A DNA stretch of 19,182 nucleotides. Origin: Haplosporangium gracile (Eukaryota; Mortierellomycota; Mortierellomycetes; Mortierellales; Mortierellaceae). The position numbers were made by a program, and so were the translations under genes. Of the stretch, positions 9,365 to 19,165 are shown piece by piece. Numbering within the stretch: the stretch's first letter is position 1; each line of letters begins with the position of its first letter. The stretch spans positions 1 through 19,182 of the forward strand of contig JAAAUF010000265.1 in NCBI GenBank assembly GCA_015499985.1. Reading direction: 5' to 3'. The notes under the pieces are model-generated. The model was not told the DNA's origin, did not search any database, and saw only the letters and a program-made list of their open reading frames with translations.

Positions 9365-11198
9365 AGTTGAAAGAATGTGTTATTAAAGATCTTTTACGAT
9401 ATATTTATTCAATATGAAAATATATTTGCAAGGTTGACTCTGCCGGGAGATGACAAGCTTAGAAAGCGAGCGAAAATGATTTGAAGAGTCAAAAGCGGCT
9501 CTTCTCCCACCAAACCTATCTTAGGCTGATTTCTTTTAATTCTTCTCTTATTCCCATTCATCACTTTCGAAACTTGCATGTCATCCATCACCTCCTTGCT
9601 TCCCTACCTTCTCATTCAACTACTCCCATCACGGTCGCAGAAAGAAAAGTGTTATGGTGCTAATTCGGCTCTTTCACCTTCCACTCTACGTCTGGTTGCT
9701 CGGTCACGAAGTGTGGGCACTGCTCAGTATGCGCCAACCTCTTAACCAGGTTTATTCAAACTTCGTTTTGAGAATCTAGCCTGGAAGCTAGAGGGCACCT
9801 TGGAACTTGCTTCTTCACCCTCTTGCAACAACCGCTTTTGCCACAGTCGGCATCAGGGGAGAACAACGGTCCTAGCATTTTCTAAGAGGCAGAGGCTTTC
9901 ACACCGTAATTTGACCTTGCCTTGTGGGTAAACATAATAGAACAGGGAATGCTGTTTACTTACAGCATGGTGTGTTTTTCTCGTAATCATCGATGTCGGT
10001 CCTTGTGGGATAACCTAACTTGTCTTATTTGCTAACTGGTATTCTCTTGTTCACATACTGTGCACACGACCATTTGATCCGTTGTACTGCTGGGCGACTG
10101 TGCTAGGAAGACCAAAGAAGACGGACAGACAGGCGGACACAGAATGGAGATCGGAATGTCGTTGCTCGGGAAGGAGCACACTAAAATGGGAAGTTTGTAA
10201 GTCTATGTTCTCCTTGTTTTGGTTGGATGTTGAAGGGTAGTGGACAGGATTATTCGACCACTGCATGATTTTCGATGGATAAAACAGAAAAAGATCGCCA
10301 TCTGCCCTTGTTTTCTATTCATCTTACCATGTCGTGTTATTTCCTTCCCTCACCACTGGTTCTTACACCGGTTGGGAATGGGACTTGAGAAACGTAAATG
10401 GAAGGCCACCATCCACTCGTTCAACATCGTCATCCATGAGATAAAAGGACTAACGGAGATATATACCTATTTGTCTTGTCCCATCTATCCTACATTAGCG
10501 TCATCTCTGCTTCAAACACTTGTACATGTACAAAACGTGGGTGTTTGAGCAAATGATCCAAGTAGGACAGGGCACGCAGTCGTTTTCATCTAGACACGAG
10601 AGAAGGCGGGATGGATGGCAAAATGAGCAACGACGATGCAGGACGCAGGCACGCCATGGACAATTGGAAGGAATGGCGAGGATCGTGCACAGGCACGCCC
10701 ATCTCTCCAAAGGGGTGCCTCCTTTCTTTCACTATCCTCCAATCGAACGGCGGACAGAAGTGTGCTCCAGGAGTAAGCAGACCAATGTTGTGAAAAGAGA
10801 GACAACCATGCAAGATGGAGAAACAAATGAGCATCCCAATAAAGTGGTGCGTTAAGCAAGCAAGCATGTTGAACGACTTCCAGGGGCTAATCGTACAGGA
10901 CAGAGGAAGAGAAGAAAGAAGGGGGAAAAAGGTACAAAACAAACCTTTATTAGGCGAGAGAGGGGTGACAGAATGGGACATCCGTGCATCTACCCATTCG
11001 GACAAACAGTTTGAGGTTATTGTTGTTGATGATGTTTGCTTGTTACTGCACTCTCATGCATTGGATGGTGTGTATGTGTGTTAGACGGAGAGTGTGACCG
11101 ATGATGGGGTGTGCATTGGTGGGATAGGGATCAGCGTGAGGAGGACGATGGGATTCGTGCTCAGTCTCTCCTTCTCTGTTCCAGCTTGTGCTGGTCCG

Positions 11199-11240
11199 CC
11201 ATCCATCCATCCATGGACTGCTGCAGTCCAAAAAAAAAAA
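11199..11240. repeat. (CCAT)n, 17-bp palindrome and A-tract cluster
   Basis: About four CCAT units run into TGGACTG-CTG-CAGTCCA (11214-11230), perfect 7-bp arms with a 3-base centre, and then an 11-base A run (11230-11240). It lies about 660 bp upstream of the PX-PB1 start codon. Confidence 0.5.
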
Positions 11241-11495
11241 GGTCAAAACGATGGAAGTGTAAGAAGAGGGCTATCTTGCTTATGACCCTTTGTTTATTTG
11301 CTTGGTTGTGGAAAGTACATCCTTTTCTTCTTCTACTTCCTTTCATCTATTCATATCGGTTTTGTTTCCTGCAGATTCAGCAATTGAACGCCCTCGCTTT
11401 CCTTCCTCTCTTCTCTTCTCTTCTTTTCTCTTCTTGACCGTCTTCTTTTTGCACCATTTATTTTATTCCCCTTCCTCTCTTTTTTACTCCATAGT

Positions 11496-11511
11496 TCTCT
11501 CTCTCTCTCTC
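11496..11511. repeat. (TC)8 microsatellite
   Basis: Eight perfect TC units lie inside the pyrimidine-rich leader of the PX-PB1 gene. Confidence 0.8.
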
Positions 11512-11893
11512 GTTCACTCTGTCACCCTTATTTACTCTTCAACTTTGAATCCTTTCACTCATTGCTACTCTGAGACAATTCACGTCTTCCTCTTGTACGT
11601 GCATGTCGAATGCTGTCTTTCTGATTGCTCCTCTTTTCCATCGACTCGCAAACCCACACTCTCAGCATTTAACAACACTGATTCCTCTTTTTGTGTTCAT
11701 GCTGTCTACCGCGACAACCCAATAACGCGACGCGACTTTTTTTTTTTATTTCCAAACATTTTTCAGCCTAGGGGCTTTATACCTTTCCACTGGTTCCAAC
11801 TGCCCTTCGCCTATCACCATCGTATTCACAATAACAACCGCTGAGATTTCACCTCTACAATCGACATCCGTGACACTACTTTCCTCTGCGACC

Positions 11894-14800
11894 ATGCCAT
11901 TGACTGCCAGTCAATCGGGCTTGGGAGTGGCGCAGGGCCTTTACACAGACGACCAGAGCTACAGGAACAGCAGTAGTAGCACAACTCGTCTCTCACTGCA
12001 CCCTCACCCGCCCCAATCCCAAATACAATCCCACCAACGTCAACAACAACATCTATACAACAAGCACCAACAGTTCTTCCCCTCTTCCACTTCATCCTCT
12101 CCCAAACAGAAATGGATGACGACAACGACGACAAAGAAGGCCACGAATGGAAGACAGCATGAAAGGACACATTCCAACACGACGAGTGTTATTGACCCGA
12201 GTGCACTTCAGTATGCCTCCAAGTTTAGCAACTCCAACAACAATGTCATTGTCACCCCAACTATGGCTGGGCTTTCGAACGTGTCTGGACCTTCCAACTC
12301 CGCCATTGTGTTACCTCAAGGAGATCTTCATCTTCACTCGCACCACCACAACAGCGCCTCCTCCAACTCATCCACTACGACCACATTCTACTCTGGCGTC
12401 AAGTTGGCGCCTCCTGTTTTGAGCGCATCGGTCGAGCAACTGGAGCGAAGGGCGTCTGACCAAAAGGTCTGGTACACAATCCAGGTGTGCCCCTGCGACC
12501 TGGCTATTATAACTCCAGCGTTAGCGTCAGCATCTGCTTCAGCATCATCTTCAACAGGAGCAGCAATGGGCGCCGGCTCTGGGGGGTGTCCTGGAGGAAC
12601 TGGACGGGCGGTGACATCCATTCCTCGAAAGCCATATAAGATTTACCGGCGCTATGAGGATGTGGCAGATTTTGCCGATCAGCTCGAGGAAGAGTTTACG
12701 GGAAAAGTGGTTGTCCCGTCCGCGACGATCAGCCTGCAGCACAACACAAAGAATTCGAATGCAGCATCAACAGCGACGCCGGCTTCAGGAGGAGGATTTG
12801 GCTCCAGTAATTACTGCGTTAACGTAAGTTGAGCTTATATTGCATGCAGTCCTCCCTCCTTCTTTCAGTTCCTTAATCTCTCACATTGGCATTTTTAAGC
12901 GAGAGTGGAGTATTATAAGTGGCATATCTTTGAGAGTGAACGCTTTGTGCACATTTCCCGATATCGGCCTTGCTTACTTGCATATGTATGTGAAAGAGAG
13001 ACTCCTAAGAGTGCTTCCCGATATACACAAAGCAAAAGCAAACAGACCCCTTGCATCCTTTGGTCTTTTTGCTCGTTTGTATTCTTTTGTATATGTCTTT
13101 GGTCTGAACTCTTTCTAAGTCTTTGTGTGTTGTGGCAAAAGAGTTTTGAGATTGAAGTTTGAGAATGGGCATCCTCCTCGTCATCCACCTCCGTCAACAT
13201 CACCTTTTATTCTCATCCTTCTTTTGTATACTCCTCAAAGGCTTCTTACACCATCCGCATCTCTACCAAATCTCTCTTGGCGGTGTTTTTTTTCTTTCAT
13301 CAGACAAGGTCCAAAGAATTTGATCTCTTTCTATTGCCTTCATAGTCCATTGCTCATCAAAGAAATAGAGAGGAAGTGAGTTGTTGGCATGCGCGTGTGG
13401 GAGTGTGTGTGTGTGTGTGTGTGTGTGAAAAAGAGGAGTACAGGGATTACACAATTTGAACTGGTACAACCACCTAGTGCAGGGGATGCTGTGTTTACAT
13501 GGGTCTTCACGGTATGTGCGCGCGGAAATGTCAACAAAAAAGAGAATCTGGGTCCATTCCTCACACTGCACAACGCATAAGTGAGTACTTGTATCATTTC
13601 TGCTCGTTCTCTCGTCTTTTGAGTGTTCTTCTCCCTTCCTTCGTTTTATTCTTTCAGAATCTCCCTTCCTCTCTTTTTCTCTTTCTATCTCTTACTGAAC
13701 ACACAACAAAACACGCTGGATGAAACGAGAAACGGAGAAAACTCTCTCTGGTGTTTAGCAAAAAGGACACAATATAATCACAAAAAAAAAATACTTCCCG
13801 ACCTAACGACTTCAAAAAGAAATGTCCTGCCCAGTCTCCCCGTTTTTTTTTTCAAATGGAATTTTAAACGAAAAATAATACTAATGTAATTGATGCGTTT
13901 GCGTGATTTTTCTAAAGTTTTTTTTTTTTTTCTATTTTTTTCATTTCTTGTTATCTGTGTTCCCCAATGCTTATCAAGGTTATGTGGGGGGAGAAGTTGA
14001 TGACGAGAGCATCCGATGACCGAGGCGGAGAAAACAAGGAGTACGAGTATCTAACGGACCCCAAACTAATAACACACTGTTCATGTATTTCATCCATATT
14101 TGATTTGTTTCTGGTTAGGTCAACATGCCTGGCTCGAGCTCAATGACATTCACGGAGAAGGGGATGGATGGGGGCGCGAGCGCAACAAACACCAATAACA
14201 ATACCAGTCAAAGCAGTTCATCATCCCCGACCACAACTATCACCCTACCTCGCCTCAAATCGCGCCTTGTCCTCTTTGTCACCAAGGCCGTCTGTCTTCA
14301 GCGCAAGGAGGAACTGGATCGATATCTGCAGGAGCTCTTTACTCTCGGACCCATCATCGCGCAGTCGCGTCTTGTTGCCGAGTTCTTTGGGATCTGGAAG
14401 ACGGACATGGAGGTTCATCTCAGTCAGGAGGACCTAGACCCGCTGGCCTTGCATTCTGTCGCGGCGATGACGACTGTATTCGACAATGAAAAGGACAGCA
14501 GCATGGACCATGAACATGAATCCGAGACAGAGGATGGAGGCGATGCGGCTAGGGGCGAAGCGTTGCAGGAACGCCCGAAATCAGAGGGAGGATCTGTTAT
14601 GGAAACGACAATGATGGGTTTCCCTCCTTCTGCGACAGCGGCTTCCTTCTCACCGCCCATTCCCTCCTCTGATCTTGCCAGTGCCTTGGGTGTTCACTTG
14701 ATCTATAAGACCTCCTCTTCGTCGACGGTCAATCCCACTTCTTTCTCCACAAATGCCCAGCCTTTGAGCACAACTGTCACAATGAAGAATACAACCTCAA

Positions 14801-16821
14801 CCTATCTCGCCTCTCCATCTCTTTCGCCCAGTCCTACTGCTTATGATCTACGAGATGTGGGATGGACGCCAAGTCTCTCAACACTCCTTCCTTTGACCAC
14901 TGAGACAGGATCTGATGTAGATACCAAGATGGCATCGCCTACTGAGCTTACAGCACCTGCTCTTCTACCACTTGGCCATACCCACCTTGAATCCGCCACA
15001 GGTGGTTATGAATCGGGGACAGGCACAGAGAACGAGATAATCGGCGATCTTACCACCCGTACGATCAAAAAGTTCAAGTCTCTTCGCCGCGCTCATACCT
15101 CCTGCCACAGTCAACAGCAGCAACAACAGGACTGTAACGTTCAGGAGGACTCCAATCCTATGCCAATAAGTCGATCGAACTCCGTGTCTGCGCCGTCTGG
15201 AGGTGCTCCCGTGGTGCCTTTGTGTACTGCTGCCCAGCCAAAGTCCAAGATCATGAAGCGGTCCAAAACGATCGTTTTTCGCCCAGAGGTGACAATGCAG
15301 CCCCTTTCGTCCAAGAACGTGATCCCTCCTTGGAACCGTATCCCCTCCTTTGCCAACAACAGCAATAGCAACAGCTCTGGAGCTTCACCCACCTCGCCCA
15401 TCAGTCCGACAACACCTCAATCTGCGACGACCACGTCCGTGTCCTCTGGGGGTTCCACGCCCAACACTGTTGCAAGTGACCAAGCGCAAGAACCTTCCCC
15501 AATATCCTCAGACATGGACGAGCAGCAACAACAGCAGCAGCCTCGAAAGCTAACAATGTCGCATTCCAAGACCATGTCATCCATCTGCACTACTCCTAGT
15601 TGGTCATTCGGGAACAGCAATGTGGACCACTCTAGTCTGGCGCCAGGATCTCTTGCAGGCTTGTCGTCGTCGTCCGTGTCAAGCAGTAATACCACCAACA
15701 ACAGGAATGGCAGCCTCACCAGCGCATGGTCCATGTCTATCTCGGCTGGTATGACCCCCACCTCTTTGGTCGCACCATGGAATCGAGCTAGTGGCAACGG
15801 CGAGACTAACACGCACCTGCACTCGTTGATCAAGATGTCAGGCCAACCTTCGTCATCCTTGCAGTCATCTCTGAACCCGCCATTTGTCCCTGTCGAGTTG
15901 GGTCGATCCTTCCACAAGAAGGAGAACCAGAGTCAAAAGTCGCCATCGAACAGAGGAGCCAAAGATCGTGTCGTGCTCTTGTTGACTCAGCCACCAGAGG
16001 CTCGCAACAGGAACCCGGAATCAACGTCGATGTCGTTTGCAGGTGGATCAGCGATGAAGGGTGGTGGTGGTCGAGCGAGAAAGCCAGGCATGACTCACTC
16101 TGTCTCTGCGCCCGGAGGGTTCCTTCCCATCATGACTGTCTCTGCACCCGACTCATCGGCTGGCAATGCTTCTGAGACGATGACTGAAGACATTTCTGGA
16201 GCGCCTGTCAAGGCAGCAGCGACCAAGAAGCGCGTGAGTTTACACTCGCCCTCTCTTCCCACCAAGCAACCCGTGGGGATTTTGAAGAACGCGCAAGGGG
16301 GTCCTCGCAAGGCTAGCCTGACAGTTCCTGGTGCTGCCATGTTTCCTGTTCAGTCTTCTCCTACAGGCATTTCAGCCATTGCTTCTGCTTGCTCGACATC
16401 GACTTCGTCTTCTCCACCCTCGGCTCCAACTACAGCGGGAGGAGGAACTCGTGGCGCGGGAACTTTGGCGACGACATTCAAGATTGTCATGGACGCCGAC
16501 ACGATTGTTGCTCTCCAGGTCCTTGAAGACAGCAGCTTTGTGTTGACCATGCCTGAGCTGCGATCCCGAGTCAAGGCTAAGCTCACAAAGTCCAACATTC
16601 AGTTGCCCGACAAGTTTGATTTGCTTTGGACTGTGCCGACAAACTCTATGACTCTGGCGTCGCCGTCGCCCTTGACTCCTACCACGGGAATGTCGGCCGT
16701 GTCGACTAACCAGGTTGCTGGTGCTCTTGACCAAGGAGTGATACTCAAAACTGACGAGGATCTCCACCGAGCCATCCATGCCTCCCGCAACCACAAAGTC
16801 ACCCTCCGCTGCATCTTGTAA
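11894..16821 (+). CDS. PX and PB1 domain scaffold protein, Bem1-like C-terminal half
   Basis: The exons are 11894-12823 and 14119-16821, giving 1210 residues. Residues 1-190 are polar low complexity (Ser, Asn, Gln, His). A PX domain, which binds phosphoinositides, spans about 192-405. Exon 1 carries KVWYTIQVCPCDL and the lipid-binding KIYRRYEDVADF (Arg252-Arg253). A long Gly/Ser/Thr-rich loop crosses the intron. Exon 2 carries LPRLK (353-357), QRKEELDRYLQEL and SRLVAEFFGIW. Residues about 410-1095 are disordered and Ser/Thr/Pro-rich, with Gln runs and three [ST]VSAP copies (665, 971, 983). A PB1 domain closes the protein (about 1096-1210), with beta-1 Lys1098 in TFKIVMDADTIVAL, MPELRSRVKAKL and an OPCA-like ILKTDEDLHRAI (1185-1196). 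PX-PB1 order matches Bem1/Scd2 polarity scaffolds, but I see no SH3 domain. The intron phase is 0/0 and the PX fold needs both exons. The role is inferred. Confidence 0.87.
12824..14118 (+). other. 1,295-nt intron inside the PX domain
   Basis: The donor is GTTAAC|GTAAGT and the acceptor CTGGTTAG|GTCAAC, with a CTAATAAC branch-like site at about 14065. Other introns here are mostly about 100-200 nt. The intron contains a GT microsatellite, a pyrimidine-rich block at about 13570-13700 resembling the promoters of this window, and long T runs at about 13918-13940. I found no internal exon that keeps frame and adds PX-like sequence. Confidence 0.72.
13403..13427. repeat. (GT)12 microsatellite
   Basis: Twelve and a half uninterrupted GT units lie in the long PX-PB1 intron. 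Confidence 0.95.
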
Positions 16822-17166
16822 TCTGGGCTGACCATCTTCTTGAACCTTTTCTTTTCTTTTTTTGCTTTATGACTGCAACGACCCATTCCCATCCAACAAT
16901 CCTTTTCTTTGTACATAATGTCCATAATGTTTATAACGACCTCTATTGTCTGACAGTGATTTCTGTCCCCTAATGACTTCCTCATGCCCCTATTCCCTTA
17001 CTCTTTGAATTAATGACTCCTTCTTGTAGATACCCCCCTTTTTTGGTTACACACACACACACACACACACATTGCATTGCATAGAATATTTTAATAATAA
17101 AAAACCAGGCATAATAATATATTACTTAAAATCCAGACCAGGTCTAACTTGTACAATACTTTGCAA
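16822..17166. other. Convergent 3' region between PX-PB1 gene and LRR pseudogene
   Basis: No gene is seen. It contains T-rich sequence just after the PX-PB1 stop, an AC microsatellite, an AATAAA at 17096-17101 on the plus strand and the small palindrome AGACC-A-GGTCT (17135-17145). Confidence 0.55.
17049..17071. repeat. (AC)11 microsatellite
   Basis: A 23-base uninterrupted AC run lies in the 3' flank of the PX-PB1 gene. Confidence 0.95.
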
Positions 17167-17649
17167 CTACTCTTGAAGTTCGTTACTCAAACCACAAATC
17201 CGCCGCAAGTTGGACCAATTCTGCTGCATCTACCGGATTTCGTCCGCACCAACCTTGAGGAATTTGACACCTCCGACGTTCAAGACTCAAAGATCAATAA
17301 GCTTCTTTAAATGGTACAGCCCGCTCTCGAGCGACATGTCCAAGCTGGTAATGGGTCTCCGGTAATATTCTCCCAATAATCTAGAGTTGCCATAAAGACC
17401 TTGGGAATCCAGGGTCAGCGTCTGTAGACGGGTTAGTGCGCCTAGTTGGTGGTAGATTTTTCGGATCTTTCGCCTGTTTGAAAGTCTTTCTGGGGCGGTT
17501 GTTGTCGTCGTAGATGTCGTTGATAATAAGGAATCCTGCCGTTGAAAGAAAGCGAGGTCTTCCGGGTCAAGTGCCAGCTCGTCCTCAGTAAAGATACCGT
17601 TACAGTTTACAGCCAGGAAGAGAAGTACAGGTATAAAAAAAAAAATCAA
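17167..17649 (-). pseudogene. Decayed leucine-rich-repeat (F-box/LRR type) C-terminal fragment
   Basis: The minus-strand frame from about 17649 gives an acidic segment (TEDELALDPEDLAFFQRQ), then LRR sequence: KIRKIYHQLGALTRLQTLTL, ITSLDMSLESGLYHLKKLIDL. It meets TGA at 17289..17287. The same frame continues after the stop as VLNVGGVKFLKVGADEIR, meets TAG at 17232..17230, then MQQNWSNLRRICGLSNELQE and a final TAG at 17169..17167. The post-stop sequence is what the C-terminus of the large F-box/LRR families of Mortierella-like fungi looks like, with Trp expected where TAG stands (TGG to TAG). The frame is preserved but two nonsense codons and a missing 5' part mark it as a pseudogene or relic. 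The hydrophobic start after an A11 run (17635-17645) is probably not a real signal peptide. The family call is from memory of style, not a search. Confidence 0.7.
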
Positions 17650-18038
17650 AACGCCTAATGAAAAACAAGCAAGAAGTGGCCGAGTTCTTTTCAGGAAAAT
17701 GAAATAAATGAAGGTTTTTTTTTTTTTTTTTTAGCGCTTGGTTACTGCCTTCCTCATAACCCTTTCGCTCCCCTTCAATCGAGCAAGAGCAATGTATTTC
17801 ACGGAGGTGGGGAAAAGAATGCAACTCCGAATAATGTCCAGGGTCACATAAGTCTAAGAGTATTTCGTCTCCAGTTTTCGTAGAAAATGATAACCATGCC
17901 ACATACATGCTGGTTCTGGTAACTTTTTTTTATTATGAAAATAGCAAAATGAGTAATGTACAATGAAAGAAGTGTTGGAAGAGCGTATAAGATAGTAAAA
18001 AGATTACAAACAATACCACTAGCATGCTGGAGTGCCAT
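17650..18038. other. Region between LRR relic and PHO91, no intact gene
   Basis: It holds a T18 run (17715-17732) and, on the minus strand at about 17750-17870, a frame reading LLDLCDPGHYSELHSFPHL that resembles LRR-type sequence and may be an upstream, out-of-frame piece of the same decayed gene (weak). TTTATT at 17929-17934 is AATAAA on the minus strand, about 105 nt past the PHO91 stop, and is a candidate polyadenylation signal for it. Confidence 0.45.
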
Positions 18039-19165
18039 CTAGAAGCCCATGGCGAGCATGATACCATATCCGATGGTAATACAGCACAAGGTGGCCAAAA
18101 TGGACAGGGGAACGCCGCTCTTGACGAAATCCATGGTTGTCAAGTAATGCATGCCCAAATCGTCGACTTGCCCTATGGCTAACATATTTGGATAGCCGGA
18201 AACCTTTTTTACAGCCGTAGATAAGAAAAGTGGACGAAAAAAGACATGGTGAAAAAAAAAATGAAAAAAAATCCAACGATTGACGAGTAAAAGGGGTAAA
18301 ACACGTTAGTAGTTGCCCTGATTAACTATTAACCTTATAGGCACATCCGCATCATTTTGGTCATGTCAAGGATCTAGAAAAGAGAGGGAAAAAAAAGATT
18401 ACATACCGGAAGGCCCATGGCGGTACTGCAGACAAGACCGGCGCCCATGACGAGGACTCTTGGATGTGGATCGGCAAAGGCCATACCGACTTGTTGAATA
18501 ATTGGCAAGATAATAACGGCGGCAACGGTGTGCGAGACAAACGTGGCAAAGATTAGGGTCAAAAAGGAAAAGATCAACAGGACGACCCACATAGAGAATC
18601 CAGAGACGGCGCTTTGGATATGGTGAGCAATCGTGTCCAAGAGTCCCGAAGAGTCGACAGCTTTTCCAAGCGCGATTCCTCCCATGGCTAGCACGATGAC
18701 GGTCCACAAAAAGTTGTTAAAGTCCTCCTTGGTTAAAAGTCCGGTTCCAAAAAAGGCGACGACTGGCAGGATAGCAATGACGCCCATGTCTCCGAGCTGA
18801 GTCTGGAAGGTGTTTTCGATACACCAGAGGACAATAGTACCGATGGTGACGAGGCAAATGAACACCTTTTGGAAGGTCATGGGTTCCTTGGTCGCGCGCA
18901 TGGCTGGAATGGTGGGGGTGTCGCGCTGAGGACGCCAGAGGAGGATCAGCCAGGCCCAGATAATGAGATCGATAATGATAGAGAGAGGGATCGAGACTGC
19001 AAACCAGTTGCCCCAGGATGGCGCAGGGGTCATGTTCTGGATAGTGATGATGTTTTGAGGGGACGAGATGGGCGAGGTCATTCCACCGACATTCGAGGCG
19101 AGCGCGATTCCCATAATCAAGCAGGGTCCAAACGTTGACTTGTGAGGCAGAGTGCGAAGAATCGA
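18039..19165 (-). CDS. PHO91: Low-affinity phosphate transporter, Pho91/Pho90 type (C-terminal part)
   Basis: The last two exons (19165..18407 and 18203..18039) encode the C-terminal 308 residues of a divalent-anion symporter family protein; the 5' part lies beyond the right edge. In yeast Pho91 exports phosphate from the vacuole, while Pho87/Pho90 act at the plasma membrane. Hallmarks are GIALASNVGGMTSPISSPQN (the anion/sodium-binding SNVGGM-SPISSPQN loop), DMGVIAILPVVAFFGTGLLT, DFNNFLWTVIVLAMGGIALG, FATFVSHTVAAVIILPI (the second conserved binding loop) and AMGLP joined to VSGYPNM. Several hydrophobic spans are visible. The last junction is CCG|GTATGT with an unusual A-rich acceptor, AAAAAAG|GTTTCC, giving MGLPVSGYPNM. 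The upstream acceptor is TGTGTAG|TCGATT at 19166. Family members carry an N-terminal SPX domain, which would lie outside the window. Choosing Pho91 over Pho90 is a best guess. Confidence 0.93.

Larger units (their letters stand above)
9365..11893. other. 2.5 kb region without a recognised gene, including the PX-PB1 leader
   Basis: No conserved protein was recognised in six frames. Positions 9365-9660 hold the NMT1 3' flank. Positions 9660-10010 are of balanced composition with short perfect hairpins (9756-9771, 9775-9792, 9949-9968) and a minus-strand frame of 40 codons plus 31 more after one TGA (9660-9878), of unknown meaning. Positions 10060-11130 contain several short frames with no family resemblance. 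Positions 11290-11890 are strongly pyrimidine-rich, with TTCTC words and a (TC)8 run, and look like the long leader or promoter of the PX-PB1 gene. Confidence 0.5.

Noticed and set aside
10586..11005. 139-codon minus-strand frame
   Set aside because: Cys/Phe/Pro/Ser-rich translation with no motif, and overlapping frames on the same stretch look equally protein-like, so chance is likely.
11290..11844. 184-codon plus-strand frame rich in Phe, Leu and Ser
   Set aside because: It is a by-product of pyrimidine-rich leader DNA, which rarely contains stop codons; no domain is visible.
13979..14046. Possible mini-exon in the PX-PB1 intron between AAG and GTATCT, next to a CTAATAAC branch-like site
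   Set aside because: Its 68 nt would shift the frame of the following PX exon, which must be read in phase 0; direct splicing keeps the PX domain intact.
15141..16794. Several long antisense frames opposite PX-PB1 exon 2
   Set aside because: They are shadows of a GC-rich, Ser/Thr/Pro-rich coding exon and have no recognisable domains.
17590..17649. Apparent signal peptide (hydrophobic MIFFFIPVLLFLAV) at the head of the LRR relic
   Set aside because: It is produced by translation next to an A11/T-rich tract; relatives I recall are not secreted at this point, and the ORF is decayed.
696..19165. Idea that the genes form one functional cluster (dolichol, phosphate, myristoylation, ER retrieval)
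   Set aside because: The genes are widely conserved housekeeping functions on both strands with separate promoters; nothing in the sequence shows joint regulation beyond the one divergent pair.
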